DNA from: Rheinheimera lutimaris
Lineage (GTDB): Bacteria > Pseudomonadota > Gammaproteobacteria > Enterobacterales > Alteromonadaceae
Assembly (NCBI RefSeq): GCF_013283795.1
Contig: NZ_JABSOD010000003.1
Span: 248,001-312,000 of the forward strand
Length of the DNA stretch: 64,000 nucleotides
Reading direction: 5' to 3'
Shown here: positions 39,972 to 49,114 of the stretch, in pieces
How the letters are laid out: the number at the start of each line of letters is the position of its first letter
Position numbering within the stretch: position 1 is the first letter of the stretch
Position numbers and translations under genes: made by a program
Notes under the pieces: model-generated
The model's input: the letters and a program-made list of their open reading frames with translations, nothing else
What the model was told of the DNA's origin: nothing
Databases searched by the model: none

Positions 39972-41465
39972 ATGCAAACAGTTACATCAGTGGCGACAGA
40001 AAAACTCAGTGTCACGGAAAAAATTGGCTATAGCCTTGGCGATCTGGCAGCGAATCTGATTTTTCAGACGCTGATGACCTTTCTGGCATTTTTTTATACC
40101 GATGTGTATCAGATCGCGCCCGGCGCGGCTGCCGCTATTATTTTCAGCGGTGGTATTATCGGCGCCTGCTTTAACCCGGTAATGGGTATTATTGCTGACC
40201 GCACGCAAAGCCGCTGGGGTAAATTCCGGCCATGGATTCTATGGACAGCGGTGCCCTTTGGCGTTATTGCTTTGCTGGCCTTTAGCACGCCGGACTTCAG
40301 TGCCAATGGCAAGATTATTTATGCCTTTATTACCTATGTGTTGCTGGTGCTGGTGTATTCGGCCAACAATTTGCCCTATTCGGCATTAAGCGGCGTGCTA
40401 ACCGGTAATATGGCCGACCGCAACAGCTTGTCGGCTTACCGTTTTGTTGCCGTAATGATAGCGCAGTTTATTATTCAGGCGCTGCTGCTGCCGCTGGTAC
40501 TGATCCTCGGTGACGGCGATAAAGCTGTCGGGTTTGAAAAAACCATGCTGCTATTTGCCATTACCGGCATAGTGTTTTTTCTGATCACCTTTATTACCAC
40601 CAAAGAGCGGGTGCAGTCGCCACAGCTGCAAAAATCCAGCATCCGCCAGGATTTAACCGATTTAGCCGCTAACAAGCCCTGGGCTATTATGTTGCTGCTA
40701 ACGGTACTGGTGTTTATTACGCTGGCGCTAAAAGGCGGCATGTATATTTTTTACTTTGAGCATTACCTCAGTGCGCCGCATGTTGCACAGTTTTTGCAAA
40801 ATATTGGTTTTAATAGCTTTATTGCTGGCTTAAACAGCCTGCTTACCGGCATCGGCTTAAATGAATTTCTCTGGCCGAAAGATGCTGCTACGTCCGGCTT
40901 TAGCCTGTTTAATGCCGGCGGCATTATCTGCATGATTATTGGTATTGGCTTTTCCAAATCACTGGCCGACCGCTTTGGTAAGCGCGATGTGTTTGCCGTA
41001 GCACTGTTTATTTCGACCTTGTTTATTTTGCTGTTTTACCTGTTACCGCCGGATGCCATCGGCCTGGTGTTTTTAGCGCAAATTCTGCACGGCCTGTTTT
41101 ACGGCATTACCATACCGCTGCTGTGGGCGATGATTGCCGACGTGGCCGACTATTCCGAGTGGAAAAACCACCGCCGCGCCACCGCTATTATTTTCTCGGC
41201 GATGATATTCGGCCTGAAACTGGGGCTGAGTATCGGCGGTGCGCTGGTGGCCGGTATTTTGGCGCACTACGGCTACGACGCCCTGCTGCCACAGCAGGCG
41301 GCCGACACCATTAACGGCATTAAATTGTCGGTCAGTTTATATGCTGCCGTGCCGTTTTTACTCGGTGTGGCTTGCATGCTGGCGTACGAAATTAATAAAC
41401 ATAAAGAATCGCAGATAGAGCGTGAGCTGAATCAGCGCCGCGCTGCAGTGCTACAGGGGGACTAA
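39972..41465 (+). CDS. GPH-family (XynP-like) oligoxyloside:cation symporter
   Basis: 497 residues with about twelve membrane helices. GPH-family features: KIGYSLGDLAANLIFQTLM at the N-terminus, GIIADRTQSRWGKFRPW after helix 2, and AMIADVADYSEWKNHRRA in the second half. These transporters import glycosides, pentosides or hexuronides with Na+ or H+. It lies three bases before a cytoplasmic GH43 xylosidase, so xylobiose or other xylo-oligosaccharides are the likely cargo. A stretch between helices (residues ~280-310) is longer than usual. Confidence 0.92.
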   Translation: MQTVTSVATEKLSVTEKIGYSLGDLAANLIFQTLMTFLAFFYTDVYQIAPGAAAAIIFSGGIIGACFNPVMGIIADRTQSRWGKFRPWILWTAVPFGVIALLAFSTPDFSANGKIIYAFITYVLLVLVYSANNLPYSALSGVLTGNMADRNSLSAYRFVAVMIAQFIIQALLLPLVLILGDGDKAVGFEKTMLLFAITGIVFFLITFITTKERVQSPQLQKSSIRQDLTDLAANKPWAIMLLLTVLVFITLALKGGMYIFYFEHYLSAPHVAQFLQNIGFNSFIAGLNSLLTGIGLNEFLWPKDAATSGFSLFNAGGIICMIIGIGFSKSLADRFGKRDVFAVALFISTLFILLFYLLPPDAIGLVFLAQILHGLFYGITIPLLWAMIADVADYSEWKNHRRATAIIFSAMIFGLKLGLSIGGALVAGILAHYGYDALLPQQAADTINGIKLSVSLYAAVPFLLGVACMLAYEINKHKESQIERELNQRRAAVLQGD

Positions 41466-41468
41466 GCC

Positions 41469-42473
41469 ATGTCTGATGTCGATTACAGCGCCGTAAAGGC
41501 ACGCGCGTTGTCGCAGCCGCTGGTAGAGCATATTTATACCGCTGATCCGTCGGCGCATGTGTTTGACGGCCGCATTTATATTTACCCGTCGCATGATATC
41601 GAAGCCGGCATAGCCTTTAACGATAACGGCGACCACTTTGCCATGCAGGATTACCATGTGTTGTCGCTGGACGGCCCGGGTAGCAAGGCCGTCGATCATG
41701 GCGTAGCACTGCATATTAATGATGTGCCCTGGGCAGAGCGGCAAATGTGGGCACCGGATGCGGCGAAAAAAGGCGATACGTATTATTTTTACTTTCCGGC
41801 AAAAAACGCCGCCGGCCGTTTTCAACTGGGGGTGGCAACCGGCAACAGCCCAACCGGGCCGTTTAAAGCCGAACCCGAAGCCATGCAAGGCAGCTATTCT
41901 ATTGATCCGGCGGTATTTGCCGACGATGACGGCAGTTACTACCTGTATTTTGGCGGTATCTGGGGCGGCCAATTACAGCAGTACCGCGACAATCAGTATG
42001 CAGCGCACTACGGCGAACCGGCCGCCACTGAGCCGGCGCTGGGGCCCAGGGTGGCTAAATTAACCGACGACATGCTGCAGTTTGCCGAAGCCCCGCGCGA
42101 AATTGTTATTCTGGACCAACACGGCAAGCCACTGTTGGCCGGCGATACCAATCGGCGTTTTTTTGAAGCTTCGTGGCTGCATAAATATCAGGGTAAGTAC
42201 TATTTTTCCTACTCTACCGGCGATACACACTTTATCTGCTATGCCACCGGCGACAGCCCTTACGGCCCCTTTACGTATCAGGGGCGCATTCTGGAGCCGG
42301 TAGTCGGCTGGACCACACATCATTCGATCTGTCAGTTTAACGGCCGCTGGTATCTGTTTTACCACGACTCTGTGTTATCTGCCGGCGTAACCCATTTACG
42401 CTCGGTGAAAATGACCGAACTGCAGCATGACGACCAGGGCCGGATCCGTACCCTCAGGCCCTATCGTGACTAA
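41469..42473 (+). CDS. Cytoplasmic GH43 beta-xylosidase/arabinofuranosidase
   Basis: 334 residues without a signal peptide, so it acts inside the cell on imported oligosaccharides. Propeller residues: base Asp in YTADPSAHVFDGRIYIYP, second Asp in SIDPAVFADDDGSYYLYF, acid Glu in FFEASWLHKYQGKYYFSY. The sequence resembles subfamily-1 GH43 enzymes. Three bases separate it from the symporter gene and 14 from GH3, indicating one operon. Pairing with the symporter supports intracellular xylobiose hydrolysis. Confidence 0.93.
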   Translation: MSDVDYSAVKARALSQPLVEHIYTADPSAHVFDGRIYIYPSHDIEAGIAFNDNGDHFAMQDYHVLSLDGPGSKAVDHGVALHINDVPWAERQMWAPDAAKKGDTYYFYFPAKNAAGRFQLGVATGNSPTGPFKAEPEAMQGSYSIDPAVFADDDGSYYLYFGGIWGGQLQQYRDNQYAAHYGEPAATEPALGPRVAKLTDDMLQFAEAPREIVILDQHGKPLLAGDTNRRFFEASWLHKYQGKYYFSYSTGDTHFICYATGDSPYGPFTYQGRILEPVVGWTTHHSICQFNGRWYLFYHDSVLSAGVTHLRSVKMTELQHDDQGRIRTLRPYRD

Positions 42474-42487
42474 ACAGGAGCATTGCT

Positions 42488-45007
42488 ATGCGTAAGCCGC
42501 TATTGCTGGTTACTGTGCTATCCGCTTACGCCGTGCTCGCCGGTGTTGCCGTTGCGGCAGGCACGCCGCCTTTGCCCTATCAAAACGCCGGCCTGAGCAC
42601 CGAACAGCGGGTCGACGATTTACTGCCAAGGATGACACTGCAGGAGAAAGTGGCGCAGTTGCAAACCATATGGCAGCAGCGCCGCGGTATGGAAGGGCCG
42701 CAGCAGCAGTTTTTAGCCGATAAGGCGGCGCAGATTATTCCGCTCGGTATCGGTCATATTGGCCGGCCCAGCGAGTTTAAAACACCAGAGCAAACGGCCG
42801 AATTTAATAACGCGCTGCAGCGCTGGTTAAAGCAGCATACCCGGCTGGGTATTCCGGCACTGATGCACGAAGAAGCATTGCATGGCTATGCTGCCTTTGA
42901 TGCCAGCAGCCTGCCGCAGGCAATAGCCCTGGCCAGCAGCTGGTCGCCACACATTATGCATGATGTGTATGCACTGGCCGCCCGTGAGATGCGCGCTACC
43001 GGCGCGCACTGGGCGTTAACACCCATTCTGGACATTGCCCGCGACCCGCGCTGGGGACGGATTGAAGAAACCATGGGCGAAGATCCTTATCTGATGTCGG
43101 CGCTGGGCGTGGCCGCAGTGCGCGGTTTTCAGGGTGATAGCGGCAAAGACGGCGCTTTTGCTAGCGACAAAGTAGTGGCAACGTTAAAACATCTGACCGG
43201 CCATGGCCAGCCGCAGGCCGGGTTGAATATAGCCCCGGCGCAAATTGCCCCGCGCGAGCTGCATGAAGTATTTTTGCCGCCGTTTGAAGCCGCAGTAAAA
43301 CTGGCGCACGCCGGCAGTATTATGGCGTCGTACAATGAAATTGACGGCATACCATCGCATGTTAATCAGCCACTGCTGCAAGGTGTAGTGCGCGACAACT
43401 GGGGTTTTAACGGTGTGATTGTCAGCGACTATTTTGCCATTAACGAGCTGAACAGCCGCCATCACTTATACAGTACGCCGGCTGAAGCTGCCAAAGCCGC
43501 CCTGCTGGCCGGGGTGGATATGGAATTGCCTGATCCCGACACCTTTTTACACCTGACAGCCCTAGTGCAAGCCGGTCAGTTAGACGAAGCGGCGATAGAC
43601 ACGGCCGTGCGCCGCGTGCTGGCATTAAAGTTTCGCCTTGGTTTATTTGATAAGCCCTATGTTGATGCCAAAGCGGCGAATGCGTTAGTGGGCGCGGCCA
43701 GCGAGCGTGACTTTGCCCGTCAGGTGGCAGAACGCTCAATGGTGCTGTTAAAAAATAACGGCATCTTGCCGCTAAATGCGGATAAAATCGGTAAATTAGC
43801 GGTGATAGGCCCACACGCCGATGAAACTCTGCTTGGCGGTTACAGCAGTATTCCGCGCCAAACAGTGAGTATTTATCAGGGCTTAAAACAAAAACTGCAG
43901 GGCAAGGCTGACGTGGTATTTGCCCGCGGCACCGTGCTTACTAAACCGTTAAGCAACACTGCGACAGCACAAGACGCCAACCAGGCCTTTATTACCTCTG
44001 ATATCCGCCAGCGCAGCCAGGCTGCCGGCACGTTTTCGATGCAGCGCTGGAACCATGATGCTATAGCGCTGGCCGATGACAGCGACCGTGCCGGCCTGCT
44101 GGAAGAAGCCGTGGCGCTGGCAAAAAGCGCCGATGCGGTGGTGCTGGTATTGGGCGAAAACGAAGCTTTATCGCGCGAAGCCTGGGCCGAAAGCCATTTG
44201 GGTGATCGCGCCAGCCTGCAGTTAGTGGGTAATCAGCTGCAACTGGCCAAAGCGGTACTGGCTGCCGGTAAACCTGTGGTGTTGCTACTGAGCAATGGCC
44301 GGCCGCTGGCACTGGGCGAGCTGGCGGATACGATGCCAGCCATTATCGAAACCTGGTATCTGGGGCAGGAAACCGGTGCAGCCGTAGCCAATGTGTTGTT
44401 TGGCGAGGTAAACCCATCGGCTAAATTGCCGCTAACCTTTCCGCGCAGTGCCGGCCATATACCGGTGTATTACAACCATAAGGCCTCGGCGAAACGCGGC
44501 TACCTGTTTGACGATATCAGCCCGCTCTACCCCTTTGGCCATGGCTTAAGTTACACCACATTCAATTACAGCCAGCTACAGATTGACGCCAGCCTGGCGC
44601 AGGCCAATGGTGAAGTGCAGATCAGTCTGACGCTGCAAAACAGCGGCCCGCGTGACGGTACTGAAGTGGTGCAGTTGTATATCAAGGATCCTGTCGCCAG
44701 CGTAACGCGGCCGGTGCAGCAGTTAAAGGGTTTTGCCCGGGTTGCGCTTAAACGTGGCGAGCAGGCCACCGTCAGTTTTACTTTGCCGGTTAACTTACTG
44801 GCGTTTTTTGACCAGCAGATGCGCTGGGTGGTTGAGCCTGGCGAAATACAGCTGCAACTTGGCAGTTCATCGGCGGATATCCGCCTGCAAGGCAGTTTTA
44901 CTATTGATGGCGCCCTGACAGAAGTCAGTGATAACAAAGCGTATCTTAGCCGGGTCTGTGTGGCTAAAGCGAACCGGGAGGCACAATGCGACAACTTAAC
45001 AAAGTAA
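42488..45007 (+). CDS. GH3 beta-xylosidase/beta-glucosidase
   Basis: 839 residues with a signal peptide (LLLVTVLSAYAVLAGVAVAAG), periplasmic. The N-terminal barrel has WALTPILDIARDPRWGRIEE and the nucleophile Asp in GVIVSDYFAINEL. The C-terminal alpha/beta sandwich follows, with a fibronectin-III-like domain in the last ~130 residues. GH3 enzymes of this layout remove terminal xylose or glucose from beta-linked oligomers. The xylan context favours beta-xylosidase. Its last 22 bases overlap the next GH3 gene. Confidence 0.92.
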   Translation: MRKPLLLVTVLSAYAVLAGVAVAAGTPPLPYQNAGLSTEQRVDDLLPRMTLQEKVAQLQTIWQQRRGMEGPQQQFLADKAAQIIPLGIGHIGRPSEFKTPEQTAEFNNALQRWLKQHTRLGIPALMHEEALHGYAAFDASSLPQAIALASSWSPHIMHDVYALAAREMRATGAHWALTPILDIARDPRWGRIEETMGEDPYLMSALGVAAVRGFQGDSGKDGAFASDKVVATLKHLTGHGQPQAGLNIAPAQIAPRELHEVFLPPFEAAVKLAHAGSIMASYNEIDGIPSHVNQPLLQGVVRDNWGFNGVIVSDYFAINELNSRHHLYSTPAEAAKAALLAGVDMELPDPDTFLHLTALVQAGQLDEAAIDTAVRRVLALKFRLGLFDKPYVDAKAANALVGAASERDFARQVAERSMVLLKNNGILPLNADKIGKLAVIGPHADETLLGGYSSIPRQTVSIYQGLKQKLQGKADVVFARGTVLTKPLSNTATAQDANQAFITSDIRQRSQAAGTFSMQRWNHDAIALADDSDRAGLLEEAVALAKSADAVVLVLGENEALSREAWAESHLGDRASLQLVGNQLQLAKAVLAAGKPVVLLLSNGRPLALGELADTMPAIIETWYLGQETGAAVANVLFGEVNPSAKLPLTFPRSAGHIPVYYNHKASAKRGYLFDDISPLYPFGHGLSYTTFNYSQLQIDASLAQANGEVQISLTLQNSGPRDGTEVVQLYIKDPVASVTRPVQQLKGFARVALKRGEQATVSFTLPVNLLAFFDQQMRWVVEPGEIQLQLGSSSADIRLQGSFTIDGALTEVSDNKAYLSRVCVAKANREAQCDNLTK

Positions 45008-47562
45008 CGTTCAGGGCACAGCAAGTTTCGGTAATGATGTTGGCTACGGCCTTGTTGCTCAACGCTTGTAGCCGGCCGGCGACGGAAGCGAACCCGCAGG
45101 CCGCAGCGCAACAGGGGGCAATTATTCAGCCGGCGAACTGGCCGTTGCAGGCGTCGCCGATAGCGCGCAACGCCGCCATTGAGGCGAAGGTGAGTGCGCT
45201 GCTGGCACAAATGAGCGTGGAACAAAAAGTTGGCCAGATTATTCAGGCCGATATTGCCTCGGTGACACCACAGCAGGTACGCGATTATTACCTTGGTTCA
45301 GTGCTGAACGGCGGCAATTCAGCCCCCGGCCGCGATAACCGTGTCGGTGCGGCCGCCTGGCTGGAATTGGCTGATGCGTTCTGGCAAGCCAGTACCGACA
45401 CCAGCGATGGCCGGCCTTATATCCCGGTATTTTGGGGCACAGATGCGGTGCACGGCCACAGCAACGTTAAAGGCGCGACCATCTTTGCGCACAATATCGG
45501 CCTTGGCGCCATGCATGAGCCAGAGCTACTGCAGGCAATTGGCCGAGCCACTGCCGTTGAAATGCAGGTAACCGGACTGGACTGGACCTTTGCGCCCACT
45601 ATAGCGGTAGCGCGCGATGACCGTTGGGGCCGTACCTATGAGTCGTACAGTGAAAATCCGGAACTGGTCGCCAGCTATGCGCCTTATATTTTGCAGGGTA
45701 TTCAGGGTAAACCCGGCGCGGCAGACTTTTTGCGCGGCGAGCATATGCTGGCCACAGTAAAGCATTTTCTTGGTGACGGCGGCACTGTCGGCGGTAAAGA
45801 TCAGGGCGACAGTATAGATAGCGAAGCGCAGCTGCGCGATATTCACGCCGTGCCGTATTACAGTGCGGTTAAAGCCGGCGCCCGGGTGGTAATGGCATCT
45901 TACAACAGCTGGCATGGCAGCAAAATGCATGGCTTTGCGCCTATGCTAACCGATGTGTTGGTAGGTCGGATGGGCTTTGACGGCTTTGTGGTAGGTGACT
46001 GGAACGGCCATGGCCAGGTAGCCGGCTGTACGCCAACCGATTGCGCCGCCGCGTTGCTGGCCGGGCTGGATATGTATATGGCGCCGGATAGTTGGCAAAC
46101 CCTGTATGCCAATACGCTGGCCCGGGTAAAAGCTGGCCGTATCAGCATGGCGCGGCTGGACGAAGCGGTAAGCCGTATTTTGCGCATTAAAGCCGAAATG
46201 GGCTTATTTGAGCAGGTGAAGCCGTCAGCGCGACCGCTGGCCGGCCGTTATGAATTGCTGGGCAATGCAGAGCACCGCGCACTGGCGCGTGAAGCAGCGC
46301 GTAAGTCTTTGGTACTGCTGAAAAATAATCAGCAGTTATTGCCCCTTAAGCCAAATGGCCGTGTGCTGGTGGCCGGTGATGGCGCTGACAATATCGGCAA
46401 GCAAACTGGTGGCTGGACCCTCAGCTGGCAGGGCTCGGGCAACAGTAACAGTGATTTCCCTAATGGTGAGTCCATTTACAGCGGCATTAAACAGGCGGTT
46501 GAGGCCGGTGGTGGCAGTGTTGAACTGAGTGAAAACGGCCGCTTCAGTACTCAGCCTGATGTGGCAATAGTGGTTTTTGGTGAAGAGCCTTATGCTGAGT
46601 TTATCGGTGATCGCAGCCATTTAGCCTTCGACGATAACCGGGGCCTGCAAATTCTAACGGCACTAAAAGCACAGGGCATCCCGACGATAAGCGTGTTCTT
46701 GTCGGGCCGGCCGCTGTGGGTTAACTCGGAACTGAATCAGTCAGATGCTTTTGTTGCCGCCTTTTTGCCCGGTTCAGAAGGCGGTGCAGTGGCCGATGTA
46801 TTGTTTCGCGCCGCTGATGGCAGTGTGCGGCATGATTTTCAGGGCAGACTGTCGTTCTCCTGGCCGGATAACGCTACAGGTGAGCCGCTGAATGTCGGTG
46901 ATGCCAACTACAATCCGCTGTTTGCCTACGGCTATGGCCTGAGCTACAGCGATAACACCACGCTGGCAGCACTGCATGAAAACGCAGGTATCAGTGCGGC
47001 GGAGATGCTGAATACCAGCCGCTATTTGTATGCCGGCAAGGCAGTAACGCCGTGGCAGCTGCAACTGCTGGATGAGGGCAAGGTTACCGTGGTCACTGAT
47101 GCGACACACACCTCTGCCAATGGCGCGTTAAAGGCGCAGGCCACCGACCGCTTGCAGCAGGAAGATTCGGTGACGCTAAGCTTTATCAAACCGGGTGCGG
47201 TGGCAGTTAGCCTGGCTGACGGAGCTGTGTTGGATTTAACGCGTCAGGCCAATGGCGATATGGCGCTGGAGCTGGAATACCAGGTTTCGGCGATGGGCGC
47301 TGACAGTGCGGTTACGCTGGGTATGCAATGCGGCGATAACTGCGCCGGTATGCTGGATATCAGCGCTCAGCTGGCGCAGATGCAGGGTAAAGGCTGGCAC
47401 AGCATTAAAATTGCACTGCGCTGCTTTAGTGAAGCCGACAGCAACTTTGCTATCAGCCGCGTAACCCAGCCTATGCGGCTGCAAAGCAGCGCCGGGTTGG
47501 TATTACAACTGGCCAATGTGCGGCTGGCACAAAATGAAGGTAATGCGACCTGCGGTAACTGA
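44986..47562 (+). CDS. GH3 exo-beta-glycosidase lipoprotein (CdxA/ExoP-like)
   Basis: 858 residues from ATG 44986 inside the previous gene; preceded by GGGAGG. Lipoprotein signal ends ALLLNAC near residue 28. The catalytic barrel includes MSVEQKVGQIIQADI, LDWTFAPTIAVARDDRWGR and the nucleophile Asp in GFVVGDWNGHGQ. An extra C-terminal domain (about residues 680-858) with a paired-Cys segment MQCGDNCAG resembles the galactose-binding-like ExoP domain of glucan 1,4-beta-glucosidases. Its substrate could be xylo- or mixed glucan oligomers. Last gene of the GH8-led operon. Confidence 0.9.
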   Translation: MRQLNKVTFRAQQVSVMMLATALLLNACSRPATEANPQAAAQQGAIIQPANWPLQASPIARNAAIEAKVSALLAQMSVEQKVGQIIQADIASVTPQQVRDYYLGSVLNGGNSAPGRDNRVGAAAWLELADAFWQASTDTSDGRPYIPVFWGTDAVHGHSNVKGATIFAHNIGLGAMHEPELLQAIGRATAVEMQVTGLDWTFAPTIAVARDDRWGRTYESYSENPELVASYAPYILQGIQGKPGAADFLRGEHMLATVKHFLGDGGTVGGKDQGDSIDSEAQLRDIHAVPYYSAVKAGARVVMASYNSWHGSKMHGFAPMLTDVLVGRMGFDGFVVGDWNGHGQVAGCTPTDCAAALLAGLDMYMAPDSWQTLYANTLARVKAGRISMARLDEAVSRILRIKAEMGLFEQVKPSARPLAGRYELLGNAEHRALAREAARKSLVLLKNNQQLLPLKPNGRVLVAGDGADNIGKQTGGWTLSWQGSGNSNSDFPNGESIYSGIKQAVEAGGGSVELSENGRFSTQPDVAIVVFGEEPYAEFIGDRSHLAFDDNRGLQILTALKAQGIPTISVFLSGRPLWVNSELNQSDAFVAAFLPGSEGGAVADVLFRAADGSVRHDFQGRLSFSWPDNATGEPLNVGDANYNPLFAYGYGLSYSDNTTLAALHENAGISAAEMLNTSRYLYAGKAVTPWQLQLLDEGKVTVVTDATHTSANGALKAQATDRLQQEDSVTLSFIKPGAVAVSLADGAVLDLTRQANGDMALELEYQVSAMGADSAVTLGMQCGDNCAGMLDISAQLAQMQGKGWHSIKIALRCFSEADSNFAISRVTQPMRLQSSAGLVLQLANVRLAQNEGNATCGN

Positions 47563-47581
47563 TGCGTTTATTGTGAAGCGT

Positions 47582-47621
47582 TTGGTGTGGGGTGTGGCAG
47601 AAACAGCTTCACCCACACCAA
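47582..47621 (+). other. Stem-loop downstream of the GH3 operon
   Basis: TTGGTGTGGG (47582-47591) pairs with CCCACACCAA (47612-47621) around a 20-base loop. No T-run follows, so termination is uncertain; it may protect the 3' end of the operon message. Confidence 0.4.
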
Positions 47622-47732
47622 CACGCCGTGAACCCATCCCTGGGGGCTCGATTCGGCCATCCTGGCCTGCAACGGTTGGTTTAGGGTAAAGCTATTCCTG
47701 CTATCTGCAGCTCAGTGTTATCCGCTTAGCTT

Positions 47733-48941
47733 TTACCAATTAAACAGTGTGCCGTCTTCCAGCCGGTTTACCGGCAGGTAGGCGCGCTGATACGGGTACT
47801 TTGCTGCCAGCTTTTCGTCAATATCCACGCCATGGCCCGGTGTTTCGCCGCAGTGTAAAAAGCCCTGCTCAAAATAATAGTCATGCGGAAATACCGCATC
47901 GGTAGCATCGGTATGGCGCATATATTCCTGAATACCAAAGTTCGGCACCCAGGTGTCAAAATGCAGCGCTGCGCCCATGGTAACCGGTGATAAATCAGTA
48001 GCGCCGTGAAAGCCGGTTTTTACATGGTACAGCTCTGCCAGCGCGGCAATACGGCGTAAATGCGTAATGCCGCCGCCGTGTACCAGGGTGGTGCGGATAT
48101 AATCAATCAGTTGCTCGCTGATAAGCTGCTGACAGTCATGGATGGAGGAAAACACCTCGCCTACCGCCAGCGGCGTGGTGGTGTGCTGGCGGATCAGCCG
48201 GAAACCTTGCTGTAATTCAGCCGGTACCGCATCTTCCAGCCAAAACAACTTAAACGGCTCCAGCTCTTTGCCCAGCCTTGCTGCTTCAATCGGGGTTAGC
48301 CGGTGGTGCACATCGTGCAGCAGGTGCAGCTCATCACCAAATTGCCGGCGCAATTCGGCAAACAGTTTTGGCGTATGGTTCAGGTATTTGCTGGTAGACC
48401 ACAGGTTTTCTGTCGGCAGGTCGGCATCGGCCGGCTCATAAAACAAGGTGTCTTTCGATACGCCATAGGTCGAGGCCAAACCCGGCACACCAGACTGGGC
48501 ACGAATGGCTTGATAACCCAACTCGCGGTATTTGGCCACGGCCTCTACCGTCTGTTCGATATCGTTACCGTTGGCATGGCCATACACCAGCACTTTGTCA
48601 CGGCTGCGCCCGCCAAGCAGCTGATACAATGGCATAGCGGCTGCCTTGGCTTTAATATCCCACAGCGCCATGTCTATTGCGGCCAATGCGGTCATATTCA
48701 CCGGGCCACGGCGCCAGTACACACCGCGGTAAAAATATTGCCAGATATCCTCAATCTGCCCGGCATCACGGCCAATCAGGCAGGGCAGCATATGCTCGTT
48801 TAGTATGCTGACCACCGCCAGCTCGCGGCCATTTAGCGTAGCATCGCCGATGCCGTACAGGCCCTGATCGGTTTCAATTTTCAGTGTGACAAAATTACGC
48901 CCCGGGCTGCAGACAATAACGCGTGCGGCTGTGATCTTCAT
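47733..48941 (-). CDS. manD: D-mannonate dehydratase ManD-type enolase-superfamily enzyme
   Basis: 402 residues, the usual length of ManD. Enolase-superfamily barrel: metal ligands in [11 protein letters not shown] (Asp, with a catalytic His), [11 protein letters not shown] (Glu) and [13 protein letters not shown] (Glu). [13 protein letters not shown] carries the late-barrel His. ManD dehydrates D-mannonate to 2-keto-3-deoxygluconate in hexuronate breakdown; some homologues prefer gluconate or have little activity. In this locus it could serve glucuronate released by GH115, but no uronate isomerase or fructuronate reductase is in the window. Monocistronic, divergent from the esterase gene. 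Confidence 0.88.
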   Translation of the reverse strand: MKITAARVIVCSPGRNFVTLKIETDQGLYGIGDATLNGRELAVVSILNEHMLPCLIGRDAGQIEDIWQYFYRGVYWRRGPVNMTALAAIDMALWDIKAKAAAMPLYQLLGGRSRDKVLVYGHANGNDIEQTVEAVAKYRELGYQAIRAQSGVPGLASTYGVSKDTLFYEPADADLPTENLWSTSKYLNHTPKLFAELRRQFGDELHLLHDVHHRLTPIEAARLGKELEPFKLFWLEDAVPAELQQGFRLIRQHTTTPLAVGEVFSSIHDCQQLISEQLIDYIRTTLVHGGGITHLRRIAALAELYHVKTGFHGATDLSPVTMGAALHFDTWVPNFGIQEYMRHTDATDAVFPHDYYFEQGFLHCGETPGHGVDIDEKLAAKYPYQRAYLPVNRLEDGTLFNW

Positions 48942-49029
48942 TGCGGCTTTCCTGTTAGCGAAAAGCTCAGGCTAGCATGTGCCGTTTAAGCTGCAATTGA
49001 GGAAGTCAGCGCCGGTTTTACGTTTTTTA

Positions 49030-49041
49030 CTAAGCGCTTAG
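49030..49041. promoter_or_regulatory. 12-bp palindrome between manD and the esterase gene, LacI-type operator candidate
   Basis: CTAAGCGCTTAG is a perfect palindrome with the AAGCGCTT centre often seen in LacI-family operators. It lies in the divergent promoter region of both genes. No LacI-family gene other than the LacI/AraC hybrid XylR is in the window. Confidence 0.4.
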
Positions 49042-49114
49042 CCAATATTGTGCAAAGACTTGGCGTAATAAAACAGCATGTTAGGCTGTGTCAAAACCTT
49101 GCCGGAGCCCACGG

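Noticed and set aside
44566-45225. 219-codon reverse-strand frame across the overlap of the two GH3 genes
   Set aside because: It is antisense to both glycosidases, has no ribosome-binding site or family resemblance.
48303-48803. 166-codon forward frame
   Set aside because: Antisense to manD, whose catalytic motifs are complete.
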